From Streptantibioticus rubrisoli (lineage in GTDB: Bacteria > Actinomycetota > Actinomycetes > Streptomycetales > Streptomycetaceae): 64,000 bases of DNA. The translations under genes and the position numbers were made by a program. The notes below the pieces were generated by a model that was given only the letters and a program-made list of their open reading frames with translations, was not told the origin of the DNA and did not search any database. Position 1 is the stretch's first letter. Every line of letters begins with the position of its first letter. The DNA is taken from positions 62,001-126,000 of the forward strand of contig NZ_JANFNH010000003.1 of NCBI RefSeq assembly GCF_024436055.1, given 5' to 3'. Shown here piece after piece: positions 44,424 through 53,200 of the stretch.

Positions 44424-44464
44424 GACCGGTGGGTCCGTTGTCCTAGACGGCGGACCCACCGGTC
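44424..44464. terminator. Bidirectional terminator
   Basis: Perfect 14-base stem (44424-44437 with 44451-44464), loop of 13 bases, between the convergent yceI and TetR genes. The right arm overlaps the TetR stop codon. Confidence 0.8.
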
Positions 44465-45128
44465 ACGTCCGGGTGCCGCTCCCGCCGAGCGCGCCCGGTG
44501 AGTCGGTGGCGCCGACGAAACGGTGGATCAACGCGGTGACGCTCGCCCTGATCCGCTGCGGGGTGAACTCGGCCGCGCGCAGCGCGTGGTGGAGGTCGGC
44601 GGTCACCGGTGCCAATAGCAGATGGGCGGTGACCTCCGCGTCGAGTTCGGGACAGGCCTCGGCCAGCAGCACCGCCAGATGGCGTCGCCAGAACTGGTAG
44701 GAGCCGACCCGGTACCGGGCGCCGGGAGCGGCGGTCTCCGAGAGCCGGATCAACTCCAGGTTGTCTTCGAGCAGTTCTAGGTAGGCGTCGAAGAAGGCGG
44801 TGATCCGGCCCGAGGCGGCGGCGCCGGGGCCGAGTGGTGGCGGCCCGAACATGATCCGTTCCTGCAGCGCGCTGTCCTGGGCGTCGAGCAGCGCGGCGGC
44901 CAGCCCGGCCTTGCTGCCGAACCTGCGGAACAACGTGCCCTTGCCGACTCCCGCCGCACCCGCGATGGCGTCCAGCGAGACCTCGCCCACCCCGTGCTCG
45001 GCGAACAGGCGGGCGGCGACGCTGAGGATCCGGCTCCGGTTGCGGGCGGCGTCGGAGCGCTCCCTGATCCGCCCCGCGGGCGGCCGTGAGCCTATCTTGA
45101 TCAGGCTGTCGCGGTCGTGATCGTTCAC
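44463..45128 (-). CDS. TetR family repressor
   Basis: The protein has 221 residues. The helix-turn-helix lies at residues 25-75 (RSRILSVAARLFAEHGVGEV, LDAIAGAAGVGKGTLFRRFG). The ligand-binding half is divergent. It is transcribed away from the roh cassette with a 447-base gap that carries a palindrome CGGACC-GT-GGTCCG at the likely roh promoter, so control of the cassette is possible. The GTG start at 45128 lacks a strong ribosome site. Confidence 0.85.
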   Translation of the reverse strand: MNDHDRDSLIKIGSRPPAGRIRERSDAARNRSRILSVAARLFAEHGVGEVSLDAIAGAAGVGKGTLFRRFGSKAGLAAALLDAQDSALQERIMFGPPPLGPGAAASGRITAFFDAYLELLEDNLELIRLSETAAPGARYRVGSYQFWRRHLAVLLAEACPELDAEVTAHLLLAPVTADLHHALRAAEFTPQRIRASVTALIHRFVGATDSPGALGGSGTRT

Positions 45129-45233
45129 CCGCCCGCCCCGTTTCGCTTACTTGCCGTACAGCCCGTGGAAGCACCGGGCCGCGGCGATCTTACGCCATGC
45201 GCAAGAGCTTCATATGCCTCCGGAATTACATCC

Positions 45234-45286
45234 TTGTTTCCCGTCCTCGGGTGTGGCTATAGTGCGCTCTATCGGACCGTGGTCCG
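45234..45286 (+). promoter_or_regulatory. Promoter and palindrome upstream of the roh cassette
   Basis: TTGTTT (45234-45239), 18-base spacer, TATAGT (45258-45263) form a good housekeeping-type promoter. Just downstream, at the expected transcript start, lies the dyad CGGACC-GT-GGTCCG (45273-45286), placed like a repressor operator. The divergent TetR protein is the obvious candidate to bind it. Confidence 0.55.
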
Positions 45287-45303
45287 GTTACGGGGGAGGC
45301 TCG

Positions 45304-45408
45304 ATGCTGCGATTCTCGGCTGAGTACGCCGATGCGCCGCCGACAGTAACGCCACTTCGACTGTTCGCCGCAGCGTTTCATCATCAACTGTCCTGTTCTC
45401 AGCGGTAG
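45304..45408 (+). CDS. 34-residue leader-like small ORF before rohP
   Basis: ATG at 45304 has a strong ribosome site GGGGGAGG six bases upstream and ends at TAG 45406-45408. The peptide begins MLRFSAEYADAPP and ends HHQLSCSQR. It lies in the long leader between promoter and rohP and is not overlapped by any other gene. It could be a regulatory leader peptide or an unrelated small protein. It shows no run of arginine codons, the pathway's substrate, so classical arginine attenuation is not supported. Confidence 0.4.
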   Translation: MLRFSAEYADAPPTVTPLRLFAAAFHHQLSCSQR

Positions 45409-45575
45409 CTGACATTCCAATACCCGGAGGCGGATCCACCCTGACCTGGTGAGGTCCCCGCCGGATCACGCTGGTCCGTGCCTGAAGTCCCGGCAAATCC
45501 GCGCCTCGGACCCGCTCCCTGGCGCGCGCATATCTGGTAGCTCACCACCACTCTCTCGAGTGTCTGGAGGCCTCA

Positions 45576-46766
45576 ATGAGCCAGCACCTCAGTCGTGAAG
45601 TACCACCGCAGACAACGTCGTTGCTCGACCTCACACAGCATGAGATCGAGGCGCTACGCACAAGGTTCAACCTCGCCGACGCCCACACCCACCAGCGGCA
45701 GTCGGACCGTCAGCAAAAGATCGTCTCCCGGCTTCCCGAGCTCTGGTACGAAGCGGAGGAGGGCCTGCAGGCCACCTACGAACAGCGGTTCACCGAGGCT
45801 TTCTTTCGCCTTCACCGGCAGCCGACCGCGCTGGCCGCCAACAAGACGCTACTGTCCTATGCCGCTTCCATATCGACCATGGTGGCCGGCATGTTCCTCA
45901 AGCAGCAGCGGATGGCCGTGACGTTGATCGAGCCGTGCTTCGACAACCTCCACGACGTGCTGGCCAACATGGGCGTGGCCGCGCACCCGATCGACGAGGA
46001 GGCGCTGCACGACCCGGACCGGATCTATGAGGAACTGCGCCGCCGGGTACGCACGGACGCCCTGTTCCTGGTCGACCCCAACAACCCCACCGGTTTCACG
46101 CTGCTGCAGTACGGCCGACGCGGCTTCGAGGAGGTCGTGCGGTACTGCAAGGATCACAACAAGCTGCTGGTCATCGACTTCTGCTTCGCCTCCTTCACGC
46201 TCTTCGACCCGGAGGTCACCCGGTTCGACGTATACGAGCTGCTGGAGAGCTCGGGTGTCACGTACCTGGCGATCGAGGACACCGGCAAGACCTGGCCGGT
46301 GCAGGACGCCAAGTGCGCGATGATCACGGCGAGCGACGACATCCGGGAGACCGTCTACAACATCCACACCAGTGTGCTGCTGAACGTCTCGCCGTTCACC
46401 CTGAACATGCTGACGCAGTACCTGGAGGACTCCGCCGAGGACCAACTCGCCTCGGTGCGCGACCTGTTGACCCGCAACCGCGAACTGGTCCGCAAAACGC
46501 TCGACGGCACCATCCTCGAGTACCAGGAGCCGGTGGCCAAGGTCAGCGTGGCCTGGGCCAGGATCGACCACCCCGAGCTGACCGCCACCGAACTGCAGCG
46601 CCTGCTCTACGCGGAGGGCGTCTACGTGCTGCCGGGCCGCTACTTCTACTGGAGCGAGCCGGGCAAGGGCGAGTCCTACATACGGATCGCGCTGGCCCGC
46701 GAACCGGAGATGTTCGCCGACGCGATGGCGCTCACCCGAAGGGTGCTCGACCGTCATGCTCGCTGA
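45576..46766 (+). CDS. rohP: PLP-dependent L-arginine hydroxylase/oxidase, RohP/MppP-like
   Basis: The protein has 396 residues, fold-type I aminotransferase class I/II. The Schiff-base lysine is K238 in [24 protein letters not shown] (about 168-178) and the N-terminal [20 protein letters not shown] helix match the RohP/MppP branch, whose ordered N-terminus is needed for O2-dependent 4-hydroxylation. RohP turns L-arginine plus O2 into 4-hydroxy-2-oxoarginine, the first step to azomycin. The ATG has TGGAGG upstream. It overlaps the next gene by 11 bases. An MppP-like role in enduracididine synthesis is less likely given the following four genes. Confidence 0.85.
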   Translation: MSQHLSREVPPQTTSLLDLTQHEIEALRTRFNLADAHTHQRQSDRQQKIVSRLPELWYEAEEGLQATYEQRFTEAFFRLHRQPTALAANKTLLSYAASISTMVAGMFLKQQRMAVTLIEPCFDNLHDVLANMGVAAHPIDEEALHDPDRIYEELRRRVRTDALFLVDPNNPTGFTLLQYGRRGFEEVVRYCKDHNKLLVIDFCFASFTLFDPEVTRFDVYELLESSGVTYLAIEDTGKTWPVQDAKCAMITASDDIRETVYNIHTSVLLNVSPFTLNMLTQYLEDSAEDQLASVRDLLTRNRELVRKTLDGTILEYQEPVAKVSVAWARIDHPELTATELQRLLYAEGVYVLPGRYFYWSEPGKGESYIRIALAREPEMFADAMALTRRVLDRHAR

Positions 46767-47259
46767 CGCGGGTACCGAGGAGTATGTGGACGCGACGCTC
46801 TTCCTCGGCATGAACTGCGCCCAGGAGAGCGTCCGCATCGCCTGCAAGTCCTACTTCGCCGCCCGGCTCGCCGACCGGGTGGTGATGAGCCTGGAGCAGG
46901 TGGGCCGGTGCGACGACCTGGTGTGGCAGTTCCCGCGCGAGGTACAGGACGCCTACTACCCGTTCATGGACAACCTGCACACCATCATGTCGATCGACCG
47001 GATCGGCTACGACGACGCGGACCTGCGCAGCGCGCCCGCCGCGGAACCGCCGGGCGGACTGCCGACCCATGAGCGGTTGCTGCTGGGCATGGTGCTCAAC
47101 CGCGGCGGAACGCTGCGCTCGGTCAGCTCCCGGCTGCTGGACCGGCCAGGGCTGCCGGTACGGGCGCCCGAGGAGGGACCGGAGTTGGCGTTCCCCGAAC
47201 CGCTGGAGCGGCTGTACCAGCAGTCGCTACGGCTCCGGCTTCCGGTCAACGAGCTATGA
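46756..47259 (+). CDS. rohQ: RohQ-like putative cyclase (2-aminoimidazole formation)
   Basis: The protein has 167 residues: [20 protein letters not shown], then [20 protein letters not shown] and [19 protein letters not shown]. No common enzyme fold is recognised from sequence. Its size and its place between the RohP-like and RohR-like genes match RohQ, the protein that cyclises guanidinoacetaldehyde to 2-aminoimidazole in the azomycin pathway. It overlaps rohP by 11 bases and rohR by four. The assignment rests mainly on position. Confidence 0.65.
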   Translation: MLADAGTEEYVDATLFLGMNCAQESVRIACKSYFAARLADRVVMSLEQVGRCDDLVWQFPREVQDAYYPFMDNLHTIMSIDRIGYDDADLRSAPAAEPPGGLPTHERLLLGMVLNRGGTLRSVSSRLLDRPGLPVRAPEEGPELAFPEPLERLYQQSLRLRLPVNEL

Positions 47260-48074
47260 AGGGCGGCGATTCAGAAGTGTTCCGTGGAGTGACGGCGGCC
47301 CTGGTGACGCCGCTGACCGACTCCGGAGAGGTGGCCGAGGCGGACGTGGCGCGGCTGGTCGCCTCGGTGCGCGACCATGTGGACGCGCTGTTGCCCGCCT
47401 TGAGCACCGGTGAGGGATGGGCGCTGACCGACCGGCAGTGGCGGGCCATGGTGGCCGCCACCGTCCGCCACGCCGGTGGTCTGCCCGTGCTCGCCGGCAT
47501 CGAGGTGCCGACGACCGACCTGGTGCTCGAACGCGCCCGGCAGGCAAAGGAGTTGGGCGCGACAGCGGTGGTGGCGACCACCCCGTACGGGCCGCGGGTC
47601 GGCCAGCAGGAGATGTTCCGGCACTACGAGCGGCTGGTCGCTGAATCCGGGCTGGCGGTGATCGTATACAACGAGAGTGCGCTGTCCGGCAACACCATCG
47701 AGCTCGACACCCTGCTGCGCGTCTGCCGGGTGCCGGGCATCGTGGGGATCAAGGACTCCTCGAACAGTGTGGAGTCCATCAAGCGGCTGATCGCCGCCGA
47801 TCCCGGTGTGCCGGTCTTCCAGGGCATGGAGCGCCTGCTGCTGGACTCCGGCCCGGTCGACGGCTACGTGGTGTCGCTGGCCAATGTCGAACCCGCCTTC
47901 TGCGCCCGGCTGTTCGCCGACCCGGCGCCCGCCAGGGCCGACGAACTGGCCGCCCACTGCGACCGCTACGGGTTGGACCGCGACGACTGGTACCGGGCGC
48001 TGAAGGTGGAACTGCGCCGCCGCGGTGTGCTGACCACCGACCGGACCGTGGCGGACGGCGGTGATCGGGTATGA
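47256..48074 (+). CDS. rohR: DapA-family aldolase, RohR-like
   Basis: The protein has 272 residues, TIM-barrel of the dihydrodipicolinate synthase family. The Schiff-base lysine is in VGIKDSSNSVE, and the catalytic tyrosine in VIVYNESALSG. RohR performs the retro-aldol cleavage of 4-hydroxy-2-oxoarginine to guanidinoacetaldehyde and pyruvate. Starts as ATGA over the rohQ stop and ends overlapping rohS. A role in lysine synthesis is unlikely, because the gene is embedded in the cassette and diverges from DapA in its substrate loop. Confidence 0.82.
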   Translation: MKGGDSEVFRGVTAALVTPLTDSGEVAEADVARLVASVRDHVDALLPALSTGEGWALTDRQWRAMVAATVRHAGGLPVLAGIEVPTTDLVLERARQAKELGATAVVATTPYGPRVGQQEMFRHYERLVAESGLAVIVYNESALSGNTIELDTLLRVCRVPGIVGIKDSSNSVESIKRLIAADPGVPVFQGMERLLLDSGPVDGYVVSLANVEPAFCARLFADPAPARADELAAHCDRYGLDRDDWYRALKVELRRRGVLTTDRTVADGGDRV

Positions 48075-48904
48075 GGACCACCGCGTCGGACAGCGGCATG
48101 AAGCGGCTGTTCATCCTCAACCGCTCACTGCCCGACGTCCCCGTGCTGACCGAGATCCTCGAACTGGAACGGCAGTGGATCGTGCCCAAGGTGGCGGGGC
48201 TCGCCGAGCGGGCCGCACCCGTCACCTCGCGGGCGCAGTGGGTCGAGGCGCTCGACGGCCTGCTGGCCGAGGAGCGGTCCGGCACACCGGCCGGGGAGTA
48301 CGTGGCCGAGAAGGCCGACCGGGAGGAGTTCCGCCTCGTCGTGCGGGAGTTCGCCCTGGACGGTCTGACCGAGGCGCAGAACTTCTTCCCGGCCATCCCA
48401 CGGCTGCCGATCAGGTCGCAGATGGCCGTGATGCGGGTGCTCATCGACGAGTTCGGCTGCGGCAACCTGCGCCAGGCGCACTCCCAGCTCTACCTCAACC
48501 TGCTGGCCGAACTCGACCTGCCGCAGGACCTCGACAGCTACTTCGACACCACCAGCGAAGAGAACTTCGCGTTCTTGAACTCCTTCTACTGGATGACCCA
48601 ACGCGCCCCCGACATCGAGTACTTCCTCGGTGCACTGGCCTACCTGGAGGCCAGCATCCCGGACGCCTTCACCGTGCAGGCCCGCGCCTGCGAACGGCTG
48701 GGTCTGGCCAACGGCCGGTACTACACCGAGCACCTGCACATCGACACCTTCCACCGGCAGGAGATGCAGGTCGCCATCCGCGAGCTGGAGGCGGCCCGCG
48801 GCCTGGATCCGGCGAAGGTGTGGGTGGGCGCGCTGCTGCTGTCGGAGCTGATCGGCGCGGCCTTCGAGGCGGCGGTGCGGCGGGCGCGCGAGGAGGTGCG
48901 ATGA
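48071..48904 (+). CDS. rohS: Haem-oxygenase-like di-iron N-oxygenase, RohS-like
   Basis: The protein has 277 residues, all helical. Metal-ligand-type segments of haem-oxygenase-like di-iron oxidases are seen: LDGLTEAQNFFPAIPRLP, DEFGCGNLRQAHSQLY and YTEHLHIDTFHRQEM, each carrying Glu/Asp/His ligands in the family order. RohS oxidises the amino group of 2-aminoimidazole to a nitro group, giving azomycin. It overlaps rohR and rohT by four bases each, so all are translated as a unit. Confidence 0.82.
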   Translation: MRTTASDSGMKRLFILNRSLPDVPVLTEILELERQWIVPKVAGLAERAAPVTSRAQWVEALDGLLAEERSGTPAGEYVAEKADREEFRLVVREFALDGLTEAQNFFPAIPRLPIRSQMAVMRVLIDEFGCGNLRQAHSQLYLNLLAELDLPQDLDSYFDTTSEENFAFLNSFYWMTQRAPDIEYFLGALAYLEASIPDAFTVQARACERLGLANGRYYTEHLHIDTFHRQEMQVAIRELEAARGLDPAKVWVGALLLSELIGAAFEAAVRRAREEVR

Positions 48905-49191
48905 GCGGGCCGAGGGCTGACGAACCGGTACTGGAGGAGATCGACGGCGACTCGGTCCGCGTCACGGTGGCCGGGCAGGAGTTCGTCATCGACGCGGCCT
49001 GCCCGCACCGGCTGGGCAGGCTGGTGCACGGCTACGTCAACCCCCGGACCCTGCGGATCACCTGCCCGCTGCACCGCACCACCTTCGACCTGGCCACCGG
49101 CTGCCCGGTGGCCGGGCCCGGCACCGATCCACTGACCGTCCACCGGACCGGCCCGGCCGGTTCCCGCCGAGCGGAGGTGACCGGCGGATGA
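48901..49191 (+). CDS. rohT: Rieske [2Fe-2S] ferredoxin, RohT-like
   Basis: The protein has 96 residues. The Rieske cluster ligands are complete: CPH in ACPHRLG and CPLH in CPLHRTTFD (C-x-H...C-x2-H). It is the electron donor expected for the di-iron N-oxygenase RohS. No reductase gene is in the operon, so a cellular one must supply electrons. It starts ATGA over the rohS stop and overlaps the methyltransferase start. Confidence 0.85.
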   Translation: MSGPRADEPVLEEIDGDSVRVTVAGQEFVIDAACPHRLGRLVHGYVNPRTLRITCPLHRTTFDLATGCPVAGPGTDPLTVHRTGPAGSRRAEVTGG

Positions 49192-50243
49192 GCCGCTCTC
49201 CGGCCACCACACCCGCTCCCGACTACGAACCGGAGCAGGTCTGGCTGCCCGCATCCGAGCAACTCCTGCAGTGGCAAGGCGACTTCCACGACCTCATGCT
49301 CGGCGACGAGTTGCGGATGACCGCCTACCACGCGGCCATCACCGAGACGGTACGCCCCGGCGACACCGTCCTCGACCTGGGCACCGGCACCGGCATCCTG
49401 GCCCGATGGGCGCTGGAGTCCGGTGCGGCCCGGGTGTACGGGATCGACCTCAACGAGACCGTACTGGCCACCGCGACCGAACGGCTGGCCGCGGCCGGTT
49501 TCGCCGACCGGTTCCATCCGCTGCTCGGGCTCTCCTTCGACCTGCGACTGCCCGAGCGGGTCGACGTGATCGTCTCCGAGATCCTCGGGAACCTCGCCGA
49601 CAACGAGAACGCCCCGGTGATCCTGGACGACGCACGCCGACGCTTCCTGCGCCCCGGCGGCACCATGCTGCCCCAGCGGGTGGAGAGCTATCTGGTGCCG
49701 GTGGCGGCCGAGCGGGCACACGCCGAGATCAGCCGCGGTGAGCCCCAACAGGGCGGCGGCCCCGAGGAGTTCGCCGAACTGCTGCGGGGCCGGGGTGCCC
49801 GCTCGGCGTTCGACCTGTACTACGACACCATCGTGCCGATCTCCGGCCACCTGGCGGCTCCCCGGATCGTGCGCAGTTTCGACCTGGAGCACGACTGCGC
49901 CTCGGTCGGCGCCAGTTACCAGGTTCCGCTGGTCTTCACCGCGCACCGCGCGGGGCGGTTGACGGGCCTCAAGGGGTATTTCGTCGCCACGCTCTCCAAG
50001 ACGGTGGCGCTCGACATCTCCGGGGACCGGATCGCCGAGCGGACCACCTCGGACAGCTGGAAGCACTGCTACCTGCCGATCGAGCACCCCATCGACGTCC
50101 GCCAGGGCGACCGGATCGCGGTCACGTTCAGCCGGGTCGCCCCGGACGACGCCAACCACACCTTCCGCCAGGGCTACCGATGGGAGGGGCAGGTGATCTC
50201 CGGCAACCAGACGGTGGCCCGCTTCGCCCAACGCACCGCGTAG
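49188..50243 (+). CDS. SAM-dependent methyltransferase coupled to the roh cassette
   Basis: The protein has 351 residues. Motif I is VLDLGTGTGILARWALESGA, followed by VYGIDLNETVLATA and a post-motif SEILGNLADNENA that resembles the double-E loop region of arginine N-methyltransferase-like proteins (V-SE-LG). A beta-barrel-like second half follows. ATGA overlap with rohT shows coupled translation, so it should act on a cassette product or intermediate, perhaps N-methylating a guanidine or the imidazole. This step is not part of the five-enzyme azomycin route, so it may extend it. The exact substrate is unknown. Confidence 0.82.
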   Translation: MSRSPATTPAPDYEPEQVWLPASEQLLQWQGDFHDLMLGDELRMTAYHAAITETVRPGDTVLDLGTGTGILARWALESGAARVYGIDLNETVLATATERLAAAGFADRFHPLLGLSFDLRLPERVDVIVSEILGNLADNENAPVILDDARRRFLRPGGTMLPQRVESYLVPVAAERAHAEISRGEPQQGGGPEEFAELLRGRGARSAFDLYYDTIVPISGHLAAPRIVRSFDLEHDCASVGASYQVPLVFTAHRAGRLTGLKGYFVATLSKTVALDISGDRIAERTTSDSWKHCYLPIEHPIDVRQGDRIAVTFSRVAPDDANHTFRQGYRWEGQVISGNQTVARFAQRTA

Positions 50244-50290
50244 TCAACGTCCTTCACTGTCCTACACCACAAAACGGGGGATACAGCTCA

Positions 50291-53200
50291 ATGGATCAAC
50301 CTGTCATGCCCGGGGAACGGCCGACCAGAACGTACGAGGTCGTCGCGCTCAACGTACCGATCGCCTACAACGGGTTCGGCGACCACGACGTCCACGGCGC
50401 GCTGTACACGCTGGCCCAGGACGCGGAAGTGCTGCGGGAGGTGGCCGAGCGCTGGCCCTCGCCCTTCCCGGACTACCTCAAGGACCCCGACCTGGTTCCC
50501 AAGCCGCATCCGCTCGCCCGCCCGCTGGTACTGCGGGTACGCAGGGGCGAGCGGCTGCGGGTCCGGCTGACCAACGAGCTGTCCCGGCCGACCGGTATGA
50601 CCATGCAGGGCGTCCAGTACGACGCCCGCACCCAGGACGGCCTGGCCGCCGGTGCCAACCCCGACACCTCGGTCGCCCCGGGCGGGACCCGCGAGTACGA
50701 GTGGGTGTGCGAGCACGAGGGCGTCTTCCACTTCGGCGACATGGCGGACGCCCGCGGTGAGGGCGCGCAGAGCCACGGCCTGATCGGGGCACTGGTGGTC
50801 GAGCCGCCCGAGGCGACCTGGACCGAGCCGGAGACCGGCTCCGACCTCGCCTCCGGACTGTACGCGGACGTCCATCTGCCCGACCGCAGCTTCCGCGAGT
50901 TCGTCATCTTCATGATGGAGTACCCGAGCAACGACAACCCGGCCGACATCGCCGGCGCCCTCGCCGCGGGTGGCATGGGCGGCATGAGTGGCACAGGCGG
51001 GACGGGGGGCACCGGCGGGATGGGCGACATGGGCGCCATGCCCATGGCCGCCGCGCCGTCCGCGCTGCCCACCGCCGGGCGGGCCGCCGCGCTCCCCGAC
51101 GGGGCTTCGGAGGCGGTCGCCGCCGCGGGCCGGGCGCCCGACGCCGCCGACACGCTTGCCGACCTCACCCCGCCCAACAACGCCATGCTTCCGGTCAACC
51201 TCCGCATCGAGCCGATGGAATGGCGCATGTACGAGTACATGCGGATGATGCGCGACGGGGTGCTCGACCCGGTGCGGGACGCGCAGACCGGCGAGGAACT
51301 GCACCACAGCTCCTGGATGTTCGGCGACCCGTACACGCCGGTACTGCGCGGCTACCAGAACGACCCCACGGTGATCCGCCTCGTCCACGGCGGCATGCGC
51401 GACACCCATGTCTTCCACACTCATCTGCACCAGTGGCGGGTGGACACCGGCGACGGCGGCTCCAGGATCGTGGACTCGGTCAGCATCAGCCCGCAGGAGG
51501 GCATGACCCTGGAACTGATCGGCGGCCTGGGCTCGGTACAGGGCGCGGTCGGCGACTCGCTGTGGCACTGCCACATGTACGTCCACTTCCACATGGGCAT
51601 GTGGGGCATGTTCCGGATCTTCGACACCCTGCAGGATGGCTCCGGCACCTATCCCGACGGCACGCCCATCGCCGCGCTGCGCCCGCTGCCGCACCGGCCG
51701 CTTCCCGCACTGCCGACACCCGAGCGTCCCGGCTTCCCGGCCTTCCTGCGGGACACGGCCAAGTACCCGCAGAAGAACCCCCGTCCGCCGCGCACCCCGC
51801 AGCAGCCGCTCGGCATGGGCCGCGAGCCCACGCCGCTTGAGGCGGCCGCGTTCATCGACGACCCGCGCCCCGGCGAGGCGTTCACCCGGATCGGCCCGCG
51901 CGACGCACCGGTGCGCCGGTACCACCTGGTGGTCGCCGAGGGCACGGTCTACTACCACGGTGACCCGGCCGACGAGCAGGCGATGACCTGGCACGACCAC
52001 CGCGGCCACTTCTTCGCGCTGGCCGAGGAGATCGAACAGGCCGGTGGACTGCCGGAATTCCAGCGGCAGTTGGAGGCGGGGGAGCGCCGCCTCGAACCGC
52101 TGGTCATCCGCGGCCACCGGGGCGAGGTGCTGGAGCTCACCCTCACCAACATGCTGCCGACCGGCAAACAGGCGCAGACGGCCTTCGACCCGGCGCTGCC
52201 GTTCCAGCCCGAATGCAGCCTCCACACCCATCTGGTCAAGTACGATCCGCTGATCTCGGACGGCTCCGCCATCGGCTGGAACTACATCTCCGGCACCACC
52301 ACCGCCGACCAGGGCGAGCAGGCCTACGACCAGTACAACTCGTGGACCTACCGCTGGTACCTGGACGAGGAGCTGGGCACGATCCTGTTCCACGACCACC
52401 TGCTGGCCAACTACCGCCAGCGACATGGCCTGTTCGGCGTGATGGTGGCCGAGGCGGAGGGCACCGAGTGGCTGTCGCCCGCCGACGGGACGACCGAACT
52501 GCGGCGCGGCAGTGAGGCGGTGCTGCGGCTGCCGGACGGCGAGCGGCTGCGCGAGTTCGTGCTGACCGTCGCCGACTTCGTCCCGCTGGTCGAGCACATG
52601 GGCGGCCAGCCCGGAGCGCCGATCAATCCGCCGCCGGTGCCCGGCGGTCCGGACGACCAGGGCGTGTTCGGCGTCAACTACCGCTGTGAGCCGCTGGTCA
52701 GCCGGGGCGGCGACCCGGCGGACTGGTTCTCCAGCACGGTCCACGGCGACCCCGGCACTCCGCTGCTGCGCGCCTACCCGGGCGAGCGGATCCGGTTGCA
52801 CATCGTCCAGGGATCGCACGATCTGCAGCACAGCTTCAACATCAACGGTCTGCGCTGGCGCGACCAGGGCGCCGGCAGCGGCGCCCCCTGGCAGTACCAG
52901 CGGACCTTCGGCATCTCCAACGCCGCCGACCTTGAACTCGACCCGGCCCGGGGCGCGGGCGACTACCTGTGGTCGTTCGGCGCCACCGACGACCTGTGGC
53001 TCGGCGCCTGGGGCCTGGTCCGGCTGCACGACCGGATCCGCCCCGACCTGCCGCCGCTGCCCTCCGCCGTACCCGGCCTGCAGCCGCTGCCGCCCAGGGA
53101 GCGGGTGCGCCGCTACACGGTGTACGCCCGCGCGCGCGAGATCGACTACAGCGCCTCCCGGATCGACCCGTACGGCCTGGTGTACGAGGTGGACGGCGAG

